A stretch of DNA of 64,000 nt from Nocardioides sp. LHD-245 (GTDB lineage Bacteria > Actinomycetota > Actinomycetes > Propionibacteriales > Nocardioidaceae). Location of the stretch: positions 124,001 to 188,000 of the forward strand of contig NZ_JAVFWN010000004.1 in the NCBI RefSeq assembly GCF_030929495.1, given 5' to 3'. A program made the translations under genes and the position numbers. Positions 25,187 to 36,757 of this stretch are shown here, piece after piece. Under the pieces are notes generated by a model. It did no database searches. It was given only the letters and a program-made list of their open reading frames with translations, and was not told where the DNA came from. The stretch's first letter is position 1. Every line of letters begins with the position of its first letter.

Positions 25187-26023
25187 GTGCGTGGAGTCCT
25201 GGTGCTGGCGGGTACGCCGATCGGCCAGGTCGGCGACGCGCCGCCCCGGCTGGCGGCCGAGCTGGCCGCGGCCGACGTCGTCGCCGCCGAGGACACCCGC
25301 CGTCTGCGCCGCCTCGTGACCGAGCTCGGCATCGAGCTGAGCGGGCGGGTGGTGTCCTACTTCGAGGGCAACGAGGCCGCGCGCACCCCGTCGCTGGTCG
25401 AGGCGCTCGTCGCCGGCGAGCGGGTGGTGCTGGTGACCGACGCGGGGATGCCGAGTGTGTCCGACCCGGGCTACCGGCTGGTCGCCGCCGCGGTCGAGGC
25501 CGACGTCCGGGTCACCGCCGTCCCCGGTCCGTCCGCGGTGCTGACCGCGCTCGCCGTGTCCGGACTGCCGGTCGACCGGTTCTGCTTCGAGGGCTTCCTG
25601 CCGCGCAAGGCGGGGGAGCGCTCGCGCCGGCTCGCCGACCTGGCCGGCGAGCAGCGCACGATGGTCTTCTTCGAGGCGCCGCACCGCACCGAGGCCGCGC
25701 TCGCGGCGATGCGTGACGCGTTCGGCGCCGAGCGCGCCGCCGTGGTGTGCCGCGAGCTGACCAAGACCCACGAGGAGGTACGACGAGACGCGCTCGCCGC
25801 CCTCGTCGACTGGGCCGCCGAGGGGGTCCGCGGCGAGGTGACGATCGTCGTCGCGGGTGCCGTCCCCGGGGCGGCGGTGGCGACCGATCCCGACAGCCTG
25901 CGGGCCGCGGTCGCGGAGCTCGAGGAGTCCGGCATGCGTCGCAAGGAGGCGATCGCGGTGGTGGCCGGGCAGGCTGGACTCCCCAAACGCGACGTCTACC
26001 AGGTGGTGCACATCGATGGCTGA
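25187..26023 (+). CDS. rsmI: 16S rRNA (cytidine1402-2'-O)-methyltransferase RsmI
   Basis: Tetrapyrrole-methylase-fold enzyme that 2'-O-methylates C1402 of 16S rRNA. The 278-residue product shows [20 protein letters not shown], the [10 protein letters not shown] motif, [17 protein letters not shown] and [16 protein letters not shown], all diagnostic of RsmI. The GTG at 25187 is preferred: AATGAT lies 7 bases before it, as in a leaderless promoter, and an in-frame ATG at 25175 would fall inside that box. The next gene overlaps its end by 8 bases. Confidence 0.95.
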   Translation: MRGVLVLAGTPIGQVGDAPPRLAAELAAADVVAAEDTRRLRRLVTELGIELSGRVVSYFEGNEAARTPSLVEALVAGERVVLVTDAGMPSVSDPGYRLVAAAVEADVRVTAVPGPSAVLTALAVSGLPVDRFCFEGFLPRKAGERSRRLADLAGEQRTMVFFEAPHRTEAALAAMRDAFGAERAAVVCRELTKTHEEVRRDALAALVDWAAEGVRGEVTIVVAGAVPGAAVATDPDSLRAAVAELEESGMRRKEAIAVVAGQAGLPKRDVYQVVHIDG

Positions 26024-26876
26024 ACAGACGGCACGGATCACGTCGGTCGAGCGGGAGGGACTGGTCTTCGACGTCCTCGACGCGGGTCCGCTCGACGGCG
26101 AGCCGATCCTGCTCCTGCACGGGTTCCCCGAGCGGGCGACGTCCTGGCGCCTGGTGGCTCCGCAGCTGCATGCGGCGGGCTATCGGACCATCGCGATGGA
26201 CCAGCGCGGCTACGCGCCGCGGGCCCGGCCGTCCCGGCGTCGCGACTACCGCGTCTCCCTGCTCGCGCAGGACGCGGTCGCCGTCATCGACGCCGTCGCC
26301 GGCCCGAGCGGTGCCGTCCACGTCGTCGGCCACGACTGGGGCGCGATCGTCGCCTGGGCCCTCGCCCAGCACCACGCCGACCGGGTCCGCACCCTCACCG
26401 CCGTCTCGGTGCCCCACCCGGGGGCGTTCCTGTCCTCGCTCGTGCGCTCCGGCCAGCTGCTGAAGTCCTGGTACATGCTGGCCTTCCAGCTCCCGATCCT
26501 GCCCGAGACGCTGCTCGGGCGGGTCCGCGCCGCGTCCGACCGCCAGCTCAGGCACGCCGGCATGACGCGAGCCGACGTGGAGCGTGTGCGCACCGAGATC
26601 ATCGACGCCGGGGCACTGACGCACGCGCTGGGGTGGTACCGCGCCCTGCCGTTCAACGACCCCCGCGACATGCGCACCCGGGTCGGCGTGCCGACGACCC
26701 TGGTCTGGAGCGACGAGGACGTCGCGTTGGCCCGTTGGGGCGCCGAGCACACGGTCCGCTGGGTCGACGCGCCCTACCGATTCGTCGAGCTCAACGGCGT
26801 CTCCCACTGGATCCCGACCCAGGCCCCGGACGCGCTGGTCGAGGCGATCCTCGACCGCGTCCGCACGGCGTCGTGA
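26016..26876 (+). CDS. Alpha/beta hydrolase, epoxide-hydrolase-like
   Basis: 286-residue alpha/beta hydrolase. The oxyanion motif is [14 protein letters not shown]; the nucleophile elbow is [10 protein letters not shown], where the nucleophile is Asp as in epoxide hydrolases and haloalkane dehalogenases; a late acid lies in [10 protein letters not shown]; the catalytic His is in [12 protein letters not shown]. The substrate is unknown. The ATG at 26016 overlaps rsmI by 8 bases, so it is probably cotranscribed; tatD follows after 10 bases. In many actinobacteria metG occupies part of this interval. Confidence 0.88.
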   Translation: MAEQTARITSVEREGLVFDVLDAGPLDGEPILLLHGFPERATSWRLVAPQLHAAGYRTIAMDQRGYAPRARPSRRRDYRVSLLAQDAVAVIDAVAGPSGAVHVVGHDWGAIVAWALAQHHADRVRTLTAVSVPHPGAFLSSLVRSGQLLKSWYMLAFQLPILPETLLGRVRAASDRQLRHAGMTRADVERVRTEIIDAGALTHALGWYRALPFNDPRDMRTRVGVPTTLVWSDEDVALARWGAEHTVRWVDAPYRFVELNGVSHWIPTQAPDALVEAILDRVRTAS

Positions 26877-26886
26877 GCCCGGTGTC

Positions 26887-27741
26887 GTGAGCACCGACGA
26901 GCGACCGCCCGTCCCGGAGCCGCTTCCGCACCCGGTCGTCGACAACCATTGTCACCTCGACATCGGCCGGGGCGGCGAGGCCTGGGACGCCCGGGAGGCG
27001 ATCGACGCGGCGGCCGCGGTCGGCGTACCCCGGATCGTGCAGATCGGCTGCGACCTGCCCGGTGCCCGGTGGGCGGTCGCCGCCGCCGCGGAGCATCCGG
27101 AGCTGGTCGCCGGCGTCGCCCTGCACCCCAACGAGGCGCCGCGGATCCTCGAGCGCGACGGTCGCGCCGCGCTCGAGGCGGCGTGGGACGAGATCGAGCG
27201 GCTGGCCGGCTCCCACGCCGACGTGCGCGCGGTGGGGGAGACCGGTCTCGACGCCTTCCGCACGGGCGCCGAGGGCCGGGCGGTGCAGGTCGAGTCCTTC
27301 CGGCGTCACATCGACATCGCGAAGCGGCTCGACAAGACCCTCGTCATCCACGACCGGGAGACCCATGACGGGGTCCTCGAGGTGCTGGACGGCGAGGGCG
27401 CGCCCGACCGGTGGGTGATGCACTGCTTCTCCGGCGACGCCGCCTTCGCCCGCGCCTGTCTCGACCGTGGGGCGTATCTCTCGTTCGCCGGGACCGTCAC
27501 CTTCAAGAACGCCGACCCGCTGCGCGAGGCGCTGCGGATCGCGCCCCGCGACCGGGTGCTCGTCGAGACGGACGCGCCGTACCTCACGCCGGCGCCCTTC
27601 CGCGGCCGCACCAATGCGTCGTACCTCGTCCCGCTCACCGTGCGGGCCATGGCGGCCGAGCGCGGCGACGACCTCGGCGAGCTGTGCGCCGCGATCGACG
27701 CCACCACGGAGGCCGCCTTCGGCGGTCCCTGGGGCGTGTGA
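26887..27741 (+). CDS. tatD: TatD family metal-dependent hydrolase
   Basis: 284-residue TIM-barrel metallohydrolase with DNase activity in studied homologues. Metal ligands are visible: DNHCHLDIG near residue 18 (H-x-H), the Glu in AVGETGLDAF, His in LVIHDRETHD and MHCFSGDAAF, and a late Asp in ETDAPYLTP. GTG start at 26887 follows the hydrolase by 10 bases. Position upstream of rpfB and rsmA is conserved across actinobacteria. Confidence 0.93.
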   Translation: MSTDERPPVPEPLPHPVVDNHCHLDIGRGGEAWDAREAIDAAAAVGVPRIVQIGCDLPGARWAVAAAAEHPELVAGVALHPNEAPRILERDGRAALEAAWDEIERLAGSHADVRAVGETGLDAFRTGAEGRAVQVESFRRHIDIAKRLDKTLVIHDRETHDGVLEVLDGEGAPDRWVMHCFSGDAAFARACLDRGAYLSFAGTVTFKNADPLREALRIAPRDRVLVETDAPYLTPAPFRGRTNASYLVPLTVRAMAAERGDDLGELCAAIDATTEAAFGGPWGV

Positions 27742-27766
27742 CCGGTGTGACGGATGGGGCGAGATT

Positions 27767-27784
27767 GCGTGAAACAGGTCACGC
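27767..27784. promoter_or_regulatory. CRP/FNR-type site upstream of rpfB
   Basis: GCGTGA-N6-TCACGC, a perfect 6-base dyad with the spacing and GTGA/TCAC core of CRP sites. It lies 26 bases after tatD and 191 bases before the rpfB start. In mycobacteria the CRP homologue controls rpfA, which makes an Rpf gene a plausible target. No other structure was recognised in 27785-27974; a c-di-AMP riboswitch was looked for and not seen. Confidence 0.45.
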
Positions 27785-27851
27785 GACGGCGCCCTGAGGG
27801 CCCTCGCCAAGTTGCCATCGACGGTCGCGCCCTGTTCTCGTGGATGGCTGA

Positions 27852-29141
<1,290 letters not shown>

Positions 29142-29170
29142 CCGGCAGGGGAGCCGATAGCCTGGGCCCC

Positions 29171-30055
29171 ATGCCTGAAACCTCCGCTCCGCGGCTGCTG
29201 GGCCCGGCGGAGGTTCGGGAGCTGGCGGCCAGGCTCGGGCTGCGCCCGACCAAGCAGCGCGGCCAGAACTTCGTCATCGACGCCAACACGGTGCGGCGGA
29301 TCGTGCGCGAGTCCGGCGTCACCGACGGCGAGGTCGTCGTCGAGGTCGGGCCCGGGCTGGGATCGCTGACCCTGGCACTGCTCGAGGTCGGCGCCGAGGT
29401 CACCGCGATCGAGATCGACCCACTGCTGGCCGGCGAGCTGCCGACGACCATCGGTGCCTTCGCGCCCGGCCAGGCCGAGCGACTCCGGGTCGTGCTCGCG
29501 GACGCGATGGCCGTGACCGACCTGCCCGGACCGCCGCCGCAGGCGCTGGTCGCGAACCTGCCCTACAACGTCTCCGTCCCGGTCCTCCTGCACCTGCTGG
29601 CCCTGCTGCCGTCGCTGGAGCGCGGCCTGGTGATGGTGCAGGCCGAGGTCGCCGACCGTCTGGCGGCGCCCCCGGGATCGAAGACCTACGGCATCCCCTC
29701 GGCGAAGGCGGCCTGGTTCGCCGACGTACGACGAGCCGGCGCGATCGGGCGCAACGTCTTCTGGCCCGCGCCCAACGTCGACTCGGGCCTGGTCGCCTGG
29801 ACCCGACGCGAGCCGCCCACCGACCGGGTCACGCGCGAGCAGGTGTTCGCGGTGATCGACGCCGCGTTCGCCCAGCGACGCAAGGCGCTGCGCGGCGTCC
29901 TGCGCACGATCGCCGGTGGCGCGGAGCGGGCGGAGGCCGCTCTGCGGGCGGCGGGGATCGACCCGCTGACCCGCGGCGAGGCACTCGGGATCGACGAGTT
30001 CGTGGCGATCGCGGTCGCCCTCCATGAGAGTCCCGACGCTGGGGAGAGTGCATGA
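29171..30055 (+). CDS. rsmA: 16S rRNA (adenine1518/1519-N6)-dimethyltransferase RsmA (KsgA)
   Basis: Dimethylates two adenines in helix 45 of 16S rRNA. 294 residues with [23 protein letters not shown] motif [20 protein letters not shown], an acidic ribose contact [12 protein letters not shown] and the catalytic motif [11 protein letters not shown]. The C-terminal part has [15 protein letters not shown] at 29171; TAGCCT lies 7 bases before it, a leaderless promoter. The stop overlaps the ispE ATG by 4 bases. Confidence 0.95.
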   Translation: MPETSAPRLLGPAEVRELAARLGLRPTKQRGQNFVIDANTVRRIVRESGVTDGEVVVEVGPGLGSLTLALLEVGAEVTAIEIDPLLAGELPTTIGAFAPGQAERLRVVLADAMAVTDLPGPPPQALVANLPYNVSVPVLLHLLALLPSLERGLVMVQAEVADRLAAPPGSKTYGIPSAKAAWFADVRRAGAIGRNVFWPAPNVDSGLVAWTRREPPTDRVTREQVFAVIDAAFAQRRKALRGVLRTIAGGAERAEAALRAAGIDPLTRGEALGIDEFVAIAVALHESPDAGESA

Positions 30056-30937
30056 CGCAGGTGACGGTGCGGGCCCCCGCGAAGATCAACCTCCACCTCG
30101 GAGTCGGCGGGCTGCGGCCGGACGGCAAGCACGCCCTCGCCACGGTCTACCAGGCCGTCGGCCTGTACGACGACGTCACCGTCGTCGAGGCCGACAGCTG
30201 GGCCGTGGGGCTGACCGAGCCCGTCGACGGCGTCCCCCTCGGCGAGGACAACATCGCCGTCCGGGCCGGACGCGCGCTGACCGCGCACCACGGGCTGGAC
30301 CGTGCCGCCCGGATCACCATCGCCAAGGGCATCCCGGTGATGGGGGGCATGGCCGGCGGCTCCGCCGACGCGGCCGCCACGCTGTTGGCCCTGGACCGGC
30401 TCTGGGACCTGCAGACCTCCGACGACGACCTGCTCCGGATCGCCGGGACGCTCGGCAGCGACGTGCCCTTCGCTCTCCTCGGCGGCACCGCGCTCGGCAC
30501 CGGCCACGGCGAGGTGGTCACCCCCGTCCCCGACGCCAGCTCGGTGTGGTGGGTCGTGGTCCTGTCCGACGAGGGACTGTCCACGCCCGCGGTGTACGCC
30601 CACTTCGACGAGCTGTCGCCCGATGTCCCGGCGGAGCCGCCGGTCCCCGACGCGCTGGTCGAGGCGCTCGGCACCGGCTACACCGACGAGATCGGCGACC
30701 TGCTCGCCAACGACCTGTGGCCCGCCGCCCGGGACCTGCGCCCGGACCTGGTCGACGTCGAGGTGCAGTTGCGCAGCATGGCGCCCGACGGCGTCCTCCT
30801 CTCCGGCTCCGGGCCGACCCTGCTGGTCCTCCACGAGGACGTCGAGGAGGCGCGGACCACCGTCGCCGAGCTCACCGCGCTGGGCATGCGCTGCACCCTC
30901 GCCCCCGGCCCCGTCGCGGGCGCCCACGTGGTGACCT

Positions 30938-30945
<8 letters not shown>
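30052..30945 (+). CDS. ispE: 4-diphosphocytidyl-2-C-methyl-D-erythritol kinase IspE
   Basis: GHMP kinase of the MEP isoprenoid pathway. 297 residues with the opening [15 protein letters not shown], the ATP-binding [20 protein letters not shown], the [18 protein letters not shown] loop and C-terminal [12 protein letters not shown]. It starts at the ATGA overlap with rsmA and its end overlaps the ABC-F gene by 8 bases, so the three are expressed together. Confidence 0.96.
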
Positions 30946-32752
<1,807 letters not shown>

Positions 32753-32829
32753 CCCGGTCCAGGCGTGGGACACGCGACGGCCCACCGCGGTCGGTGGTTC
32801 GGCCGATCGCTTCTGGGAAGGTTGCGAGC

Positions 32830-34254
32830 ATGACCCGATCCAGCATGCTGCACGGCGTTCGTCCACGCGCGGGGCGCCGAGCGGCGCTCGCCGTGGCGAC
32901 CGGCCTCGTCGTCGCTCTCGTCCTCTCCCTCGGCCCGCTGTCGCCGGGGCGGGCGGGCGCCGCGTCGGCCGGCGGTGCCTGGAAGAGCACCAGCGTCGCC
33001 CGCAGCACCCTCTTCTCGACCAACTTCTGGAGCTACGACGTCAACGCCAAGGGCGCCGGTGCGGCGGCCTGGGTCGACGGCGACGGGGACCGGCGCCGGG
33101 TCCGGGTGGCGCGCCGGACGGCCGGCGGGAAGTGGGGCCGGCCGCACACGCTCACCGGCAGCTTCTCCTGGAAGGGGCTGCGCAACTACGCCGGAACCAA
33201 TGACATCGCGATCGACGACCGGGGCCGGGTCACCGTGGTGTGGACCCAGTCGAAGGGCAAGAGCGTCGTGGTCAGGACCGTCTCGAGCAAGGGGAAGCGT
33301 GGCTGGTCCAAGCCGAGGACCCTGTCCGCCAAGGGCGAGCGCACCGGCTTCCCGCAGGTCGCGGTCTCCGGCAACGGCTACGCCGTCGTGCACTGGGCGG
33401 GTCGCTTCGACACCAGCGTCACCGACTTCACCCTCCACGCCTCGTACCGGGCCCCCGGCGGCACCTGGGAGGCCGCGCAGCGTCTCGACGTCGACCCGGC
33501 CTGGCGTCCCGACGCCCGGGCGAGCGAGCCGGCCATCGACGACCGTGGCGTGGCCACCATCGCCTGGGACGAGATCGGGGCGGGTGCCGGCCCGGCGACC
33601 AGCCGGGTCCGGCTCGCCTCCCGGGGACCGGCGACGGGGTGGACCCAGCAGACCATGGCCGAGGGCCCGCTCGACCAGCCGTCGGTCGCGACGACGCGCG
33701 ACGGCCGACTGGTGGCCGCGTGGCGCGACGCCACGACCATCTTCGCCCGGCACCGCACTCCGGCCGGCGGGTGGGGGCCGACCGAGCAGGTCGTCACCGG
33801 CGGCGTCCAGACCCCGCAGAACGCGACCGACGTCGGCATCGCCGAGACCGGGCGAGCGGTGATCTACGGCCAGGAGGTCGACGTGCGGGCCGGGACCGTG
33901 CTGCCGTACGTGGCGATCCAGGAGTCTCCCGGCACGCCGTGGATCCGGGAGAACGCCACCTCGCCCTTCCCGGCGTACGGCTACAGCCTCTTCCTGCCCC
34001 AGCTCGAGGTGGGTGCGGGCGGCGACGTCACCCTCACCTGGGAGCAGCAGTACCGGTCCGAGAAGCGCTGGCCCCTGGCCCTGGCCCGGCACCGCGCGGC
34101 GTCCGGCGCCTGGGGCGAGGCGCGTCGTCTCGCCGGCCGAGCCTCGAACCCGATGGTCGGCTCCGACGCGCGGGGCCGCACCTCGCTCGTGTACGGCGCG
34201 GGCGACCGCGTCGCGTGCTGCATCTCGATCCGCGCCGCGAAGATCCGCCGCTGA
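32830..34254 (+). CDS. Secreted protein, beta-propeller-like, unknown function
   Basis: 474 residues with a signal peptide (basic start RPRAGRRAALAVATGLVVAL, cleavage near the Ala-rich AGAASAGGA at about 40). The mature part is built of about six similar beta units, each with the pattern 'IDDRGxVTVVW' or 'VGADGDVTLTW' (for example IAIDDRGRVTVVWTQ, AIDDRGVATIAWDE and EVGAGGDVTLTWEQ), suggesting a beta-propeller. Two Cys near the end (RVACCIS) are unusual. No enzymatic motif. ATG at 32830 with GGGAAGG upstream. Function unknown. Confidence 0.8.
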   Translation: MTRSSMLHGVRPRAGRRAALAVATGLVVALVLSLGPLSPGRAGAASAGGAWKSTSVARSTLFSTNFWSYDVNAKGAGAAAWVDGDGDRRRVRVARRTAGGKWGRPHTLTGSFSWKGLRNYAGTNDIAIDDRGRVTVVWTQSKGKSVVVRTVSSKGKRGWSKPRTLSAKGERTGFPQVAVSGNGYAVVHWAGRFDTSVTDFTLHASYRAPGGTWEAAQRLDVDPAWRPDARASEPAIDDRGVATIAWDEIGAGAGPATSRVRLASRGPATGWTQQTMAEGPLDQPSVATTRDGRLVAAWRDATTIFARHRTPAGGWGPTEQVVTGGVQTPQNATDVGIAETGRAVIYGQEVDVRAGTVLPYVAIQESPGTPWIRENATSPFPAYGYSLFLPQLEVGAGGDVTLTWEQQYRSEKRWPLALARHRAASGAWGEARRLAGRASNPMVGSDARGRTSLVYGAGDRVACCISIRAAKIRR

Positions 34255-34261
34255 CCCGCCG

Positions 34262-34297
34262 CCGACCCGCCGCTGACCTCCGTCGGCGCCGGGTCGG
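34262..34297. terminator. Hairpin between convergent secreted-protein and marR genes
   Basis: Eight-base stem CCGACCCG / CGGGTCGG (34262-34269 with 34290-34297) around a 20-base loop, within the 44-base gap between the two convergent stops. Confidence 0.5.
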
Positions 34298-34298
34298 G

Positions 34299-34787
34299 TC
34301 AGCCGGCGAAGGGTATGAGCAGCCGGCGCAGCAGACCCGCGAGGTCGGTCTGGTCCGCCTCCGACAGTCCGGTCAGCAGCTCGCGCTCGGCGTCCAGCAG
34401 GGCGGCGAACGCGCCGTCGACGGCGTCCTTGCCCTCCGGGGTGAGCCGGACGAGCACGCCGCGGCGATCCGAGGGGTCGGGGTGGCGCTCGACGAGGCCG
34501 CGAGTCGTCAGCCGGTCGACGCGGTTGGTCATCGTCCCGCTCGTCACCAGCGTCTCGCGCAGCAGCCGGCCGGGGGAGAGCTCGTAGGGCTCGCCGGCCC
34601 GGCGCAGCGCCGCCAGCACGTCGAACTCCCAGGACTCGATGTCGTGGGTGGTGAACGCGTCGCGCCGGGCCCGGTCGACGTGGTGCGCGAGCCGCGAGAT
34701 CCGGCTGAAGACGGACACCGGACCGAGGTCGAGGTCGCTGCGCTCGCGCGCCCACGCCTCGATCAGCTCGTCCACCTCGTCCCGCAC
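34299..34787 (-). CDS. MarR family transcriptional regulator
   Basis: 162-residue dimeric winged-helix regulator. Visible are the dimer helix (LGPVSVFSRISRLAHHVDRA), the DNA-reading part LSPGRLLRETLVTSGTMTNR and the wing VERHPDPSDRRGVLVRLTPE. It diverges from a hydrolase-methyltransferase pair. GTG start at 34787 follows TAAGAT (34794-34799 on the minus strand) by 6 bases, a leaderless promoter. The 16-bp palindrome at 34815-34830 in the shared upstream region is the likely operator, giving control of both directions. The ligand is unknown. Confidence 0.92.
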   Translation of the reverse strand: MRDEVDELIEAWARERSDLDLGPVSVFSRISRLAHHVDRARRDAFTTHDIESWEFDVLAALRRAGEPYELSPGRLLRETLVTSGTMTNRVDRLTTRGLVERHPDPSDRRGVLVRLTPEGKDAVDGAFAALLDAERELLTGLSEADQTDLAGLLRRLLIPFAG

Positions 34788-34814
34788 GGTGCCATCTTAT
34801 CCCACCGATCGAGA

Positions 34815-34846
34815 ATCTTGATATCAAGATAAATCGAGCGTAGGGT
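34815..34846 (+). promoter_or_regulatory. MarR operator overlapping a leaderless promoter
   Basis: ATCTTGATATCAAGAT (34815-34830) is a perfect 16-bp palindrome of MarR-site type. TTGATA within it (34818-34823) is a good -35 box; 17 bases later TAGGGT (34841-34846) is a -10 box, and the GTG at 34854 is 7 bases further. Bound repressor would cover the -35 box and block the hydrolase promoter directly. Confidence 0.75.
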
Positions 34847-34853
34847 CGGCCCC

Positions 34854-35768
34854 GTGAAGGAGCACGCCATCGATCTCGGCCCGGTCGCCCTGGCCAGCCT
34901 GACCTGGGGCGAGCTCGACGACCGGGACCGCCCGCTCGCCGTCCTCGTCCACGGCTTCCCGGACACCGCCCACACCTGGCGCCACCTCGGCCCGGCGCTC
35001 GCCGGCGCGGGCTACCGCGTCGTCGCGCCGTTCACCCGCGGCTACGCGCCGAGCGGTGTGCCGGCCGACGGCAGCTACCACGTCCCCGCTCTCATGCACG
35101 ACGTCCTCGCGCTGCACCGCGCGTACGACGGCGACGACCGGGCGGCGCTCGTCGGTCACGACTGGGGCGCGATCACCGCGAACGGCGTCGCCGCCTCCTG
35201 CGCCAACCCGTTCGGCGCGATCGTGTCGCTGGCCGTGCCTCCCTTCTCCGTGCTGAACCCGCGCCGCGACGACCTCGCGCGCTGGCTGCGCATCCTGCCG
35301 CGGCAGGCGGGGCTGAGCTGGTACACGGTGTTCAACCAGCTGCCCCGGCTGCCGGAGCGGCGCTTCGACGCCCTCGTCGCCCACCTGTGGCGGCGCTGGT
35401 CACCGGGCCACGACGCCACCGACGACCTCGCGCACCTCGCCGCCGCCGTACCGGACGGTGACCGCAAGGCGGCGGCGATCGGCTACTACCGCGCCCAGGC
35501 CCGGCCGCACCGGCTTCCGGCCGCCTACCGGTCGCTGGCCCGCGACTGGACCCGCGCACCCCGGGTGCCGTTGCTCTACCTGCACGGCGCCGACGACGGC
35601 TGCCTCGACCCGCGCTGGGCCGGACGGATCGGCGACCGCCTGCCGGCCGGCAGCCGCGTGGCCATCGTCGACGGAGCCGGCCACTTCCTCCAGCTCGAGC
35701 GCCCCGACGTCGTCAACGCCCACATCCTCGACCACCTGCATCTGCCCGGAGGAGCACGCCGCCGATGA
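34854..35768 (+). CDS. Alpha/beta hydrolase, epoxide-hydrolase-like, MarR-controlled
   Basis: 304-residue alpha/beta hydrolase. Motifs: LVHGFPDTAHTWRH (oxyanion), GHDWGAITANGVAAS with an Asp nucleophile, a late acid in HGADDGCLDPRW and the catalytic His in DGAGHFLQLERP. The Asp nucleophile and His position match epoxide hydrolase/dehalogenase-type enzymes; substrate unknown. Start GTG at 34854 fits the leaderless promoter. It is coupled by ATGA to a methyltransferase, and the divergent MarR gene suggests induction by its substrate. Confidence 0.9.
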   Translation: MKEHAIDLGPVALASLTWGELDDRDRPLAVLVHGFPDTAHTWRHLGPALAGAGYRVVAPFTRGYAPSGVPADGSYHVPALMHDVLALHRAYDGDDRAALVGHDWGAITANGVAASCANPFGAIVSLAVPPFSVLNPRRDDLARWLRILPRQAGLSWYTVFNQLPRLPERRFDALVAHLWRRWSPGHDATDDLAHLAAAVPDGDRKAAAIGYYRAQARPHRLPAAYRSLARDWTRAPRVPLLYLHGADDGCLDPRWAGRIGDRLPAGSRVAIVDGAGHFLQLERPDVVNAHILDHLHLPGGARRR

Positions 35769-36559
35769 GCCTCGCCTGGGATCCGGACCGCTATCTGACC
35801 TACGCGGACGAGCGTGGGCGCCCGTTCCTCGACCTCGTCGGCCGAGTCGCCGCCGTCGACCCCCGGGTCGTGGTCGATCTCGGCTGTGGACCTGGCAACC
35901 TCACCTCCCTGCTCGCTGATCGCTGGCCGGCCGCGGCGATCACCGGTGTCGACTCCAGTGACGCCATGATCCGCGCCGCCTCCGACAGTCCGGCCGCCGA
36001 GCGGGTGGTCTTCCACAGGGCCGACCTCCGCGACTGGCTCACCGCCGCGCCGGCCGGCGGGGTCGACGTGCTCGTCTCCAACGCCACCCTGCAGTGGCTG
36101 CCCGAGCACCTCGACCTCCTGCCCGCGCTGGTGCGCGCGGTCGCCCCGGGTGGCTGGCTCGCCTTCCAGGTGCCCGGCAACCACGACGAGCCCAGTCACA
36201 CGATCCGTGCGGAGCTCGCGGCCGAGCCGCCGTACGCCGCGCACACGGTCGGGGTCGCGCGCCCGGCGGCCCACGACCCCGCCACCTACCTTCGCGCGCT
36301 CCAGGAGCTCGGCTGCGCGGTCGACGCGTGGGAGACGACCTACCTGCACGTGCTGCACGGAGAGGACCCCGTCTTCGCCTGGGTCGCGGGCACCGGCGCC
36401 CGCCCGACGCTGCAGGCGCTGCCCGACGACCTCCGGCCACGCTTCGAGGACGCGTTCAAGGCGCGGCTGCGGGCGGCGTACCCCGACGAGGGGCGTGGCG
36501 TCGTGCTGCCCTTCCGCCGCGTCTTCGCCGTGGCGCGGGTCGGTGCCCAGGCCACGTGA
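35765..36559 (+). CDS. tam: Trans-aconitate 2-methyltransferase-like
   Basis: 264-residue SAM-dependent methyltransferase. Its N-terminus WDPDRYLTYADERGRPFLDL and SAM motif VVVDLGCGPGNLTSLLADRW are typical of Tam, as are VSNATLQWLPEHLDLLPALV and the FQVPGNHDEPSH segment. Tam detoxifies trans-aconitate, which inhibits aconitase. The ATG at 35765 overlaps the hydrolase stop by 4 bases. A strong hairpin follows 7 bases after the stop. Confidence 0.9.
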   Translation: MSLAWDPDRYLTYADERGRPFLDLVGRVAAVDPRVVVDLGCGPGNLTSLLADRWPAAAITGVDSSDAMIRAASDSPAAERVVFHRADLRDWLTAAPAGGVDVLVSNATLQWLPEHLDLLPALVRAVAPGGWLAFQVPGNHDEPSHTIRAELAAEPPYAAHTVGVARPAAHDPATYLRALQELGCAVDAWETTYLHVLHGEDPVFAWVAGTGARPTLQALPDDLRPRFEDAFKARLRAAYPDEGRGVVLPFRRVFAVARVGAQAT

Positions 36560-36565
36560 CGCGGC

Positions 36566-36600
36566 CACCGGGGTTCCCCTCCCTCCAGGGAACCCCGGTG
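36566..36600 (+). terminator. Hairpin terminator after tam
   Basis: Perfect 13-bp stem CACCGGGGTTCCC / GGGAACCCCGGTG with a 9-base loop, starting 7 bases after the tam stop. A smaller dyad TCCTGAG-AA-CTCAGGA lies at 36647-36662. No gene is seen in 36601-36757. Confidence 0.8.
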
Positions 36601-36757
36601 ACCGCTCGCCCCCGCTCTCGCGGTGGTGCGCCGAGACGACGTCGGCTCCTGAGAACTCAGGACGCCGGTCCGCAGCACCCCCCAGATGCTTCGAACCTCG
36701 GCCGCTCCGCCCCGCCCCCCAGCCGGATCGGTTCGGCACCGCAGCCGCCTCGGCAGC

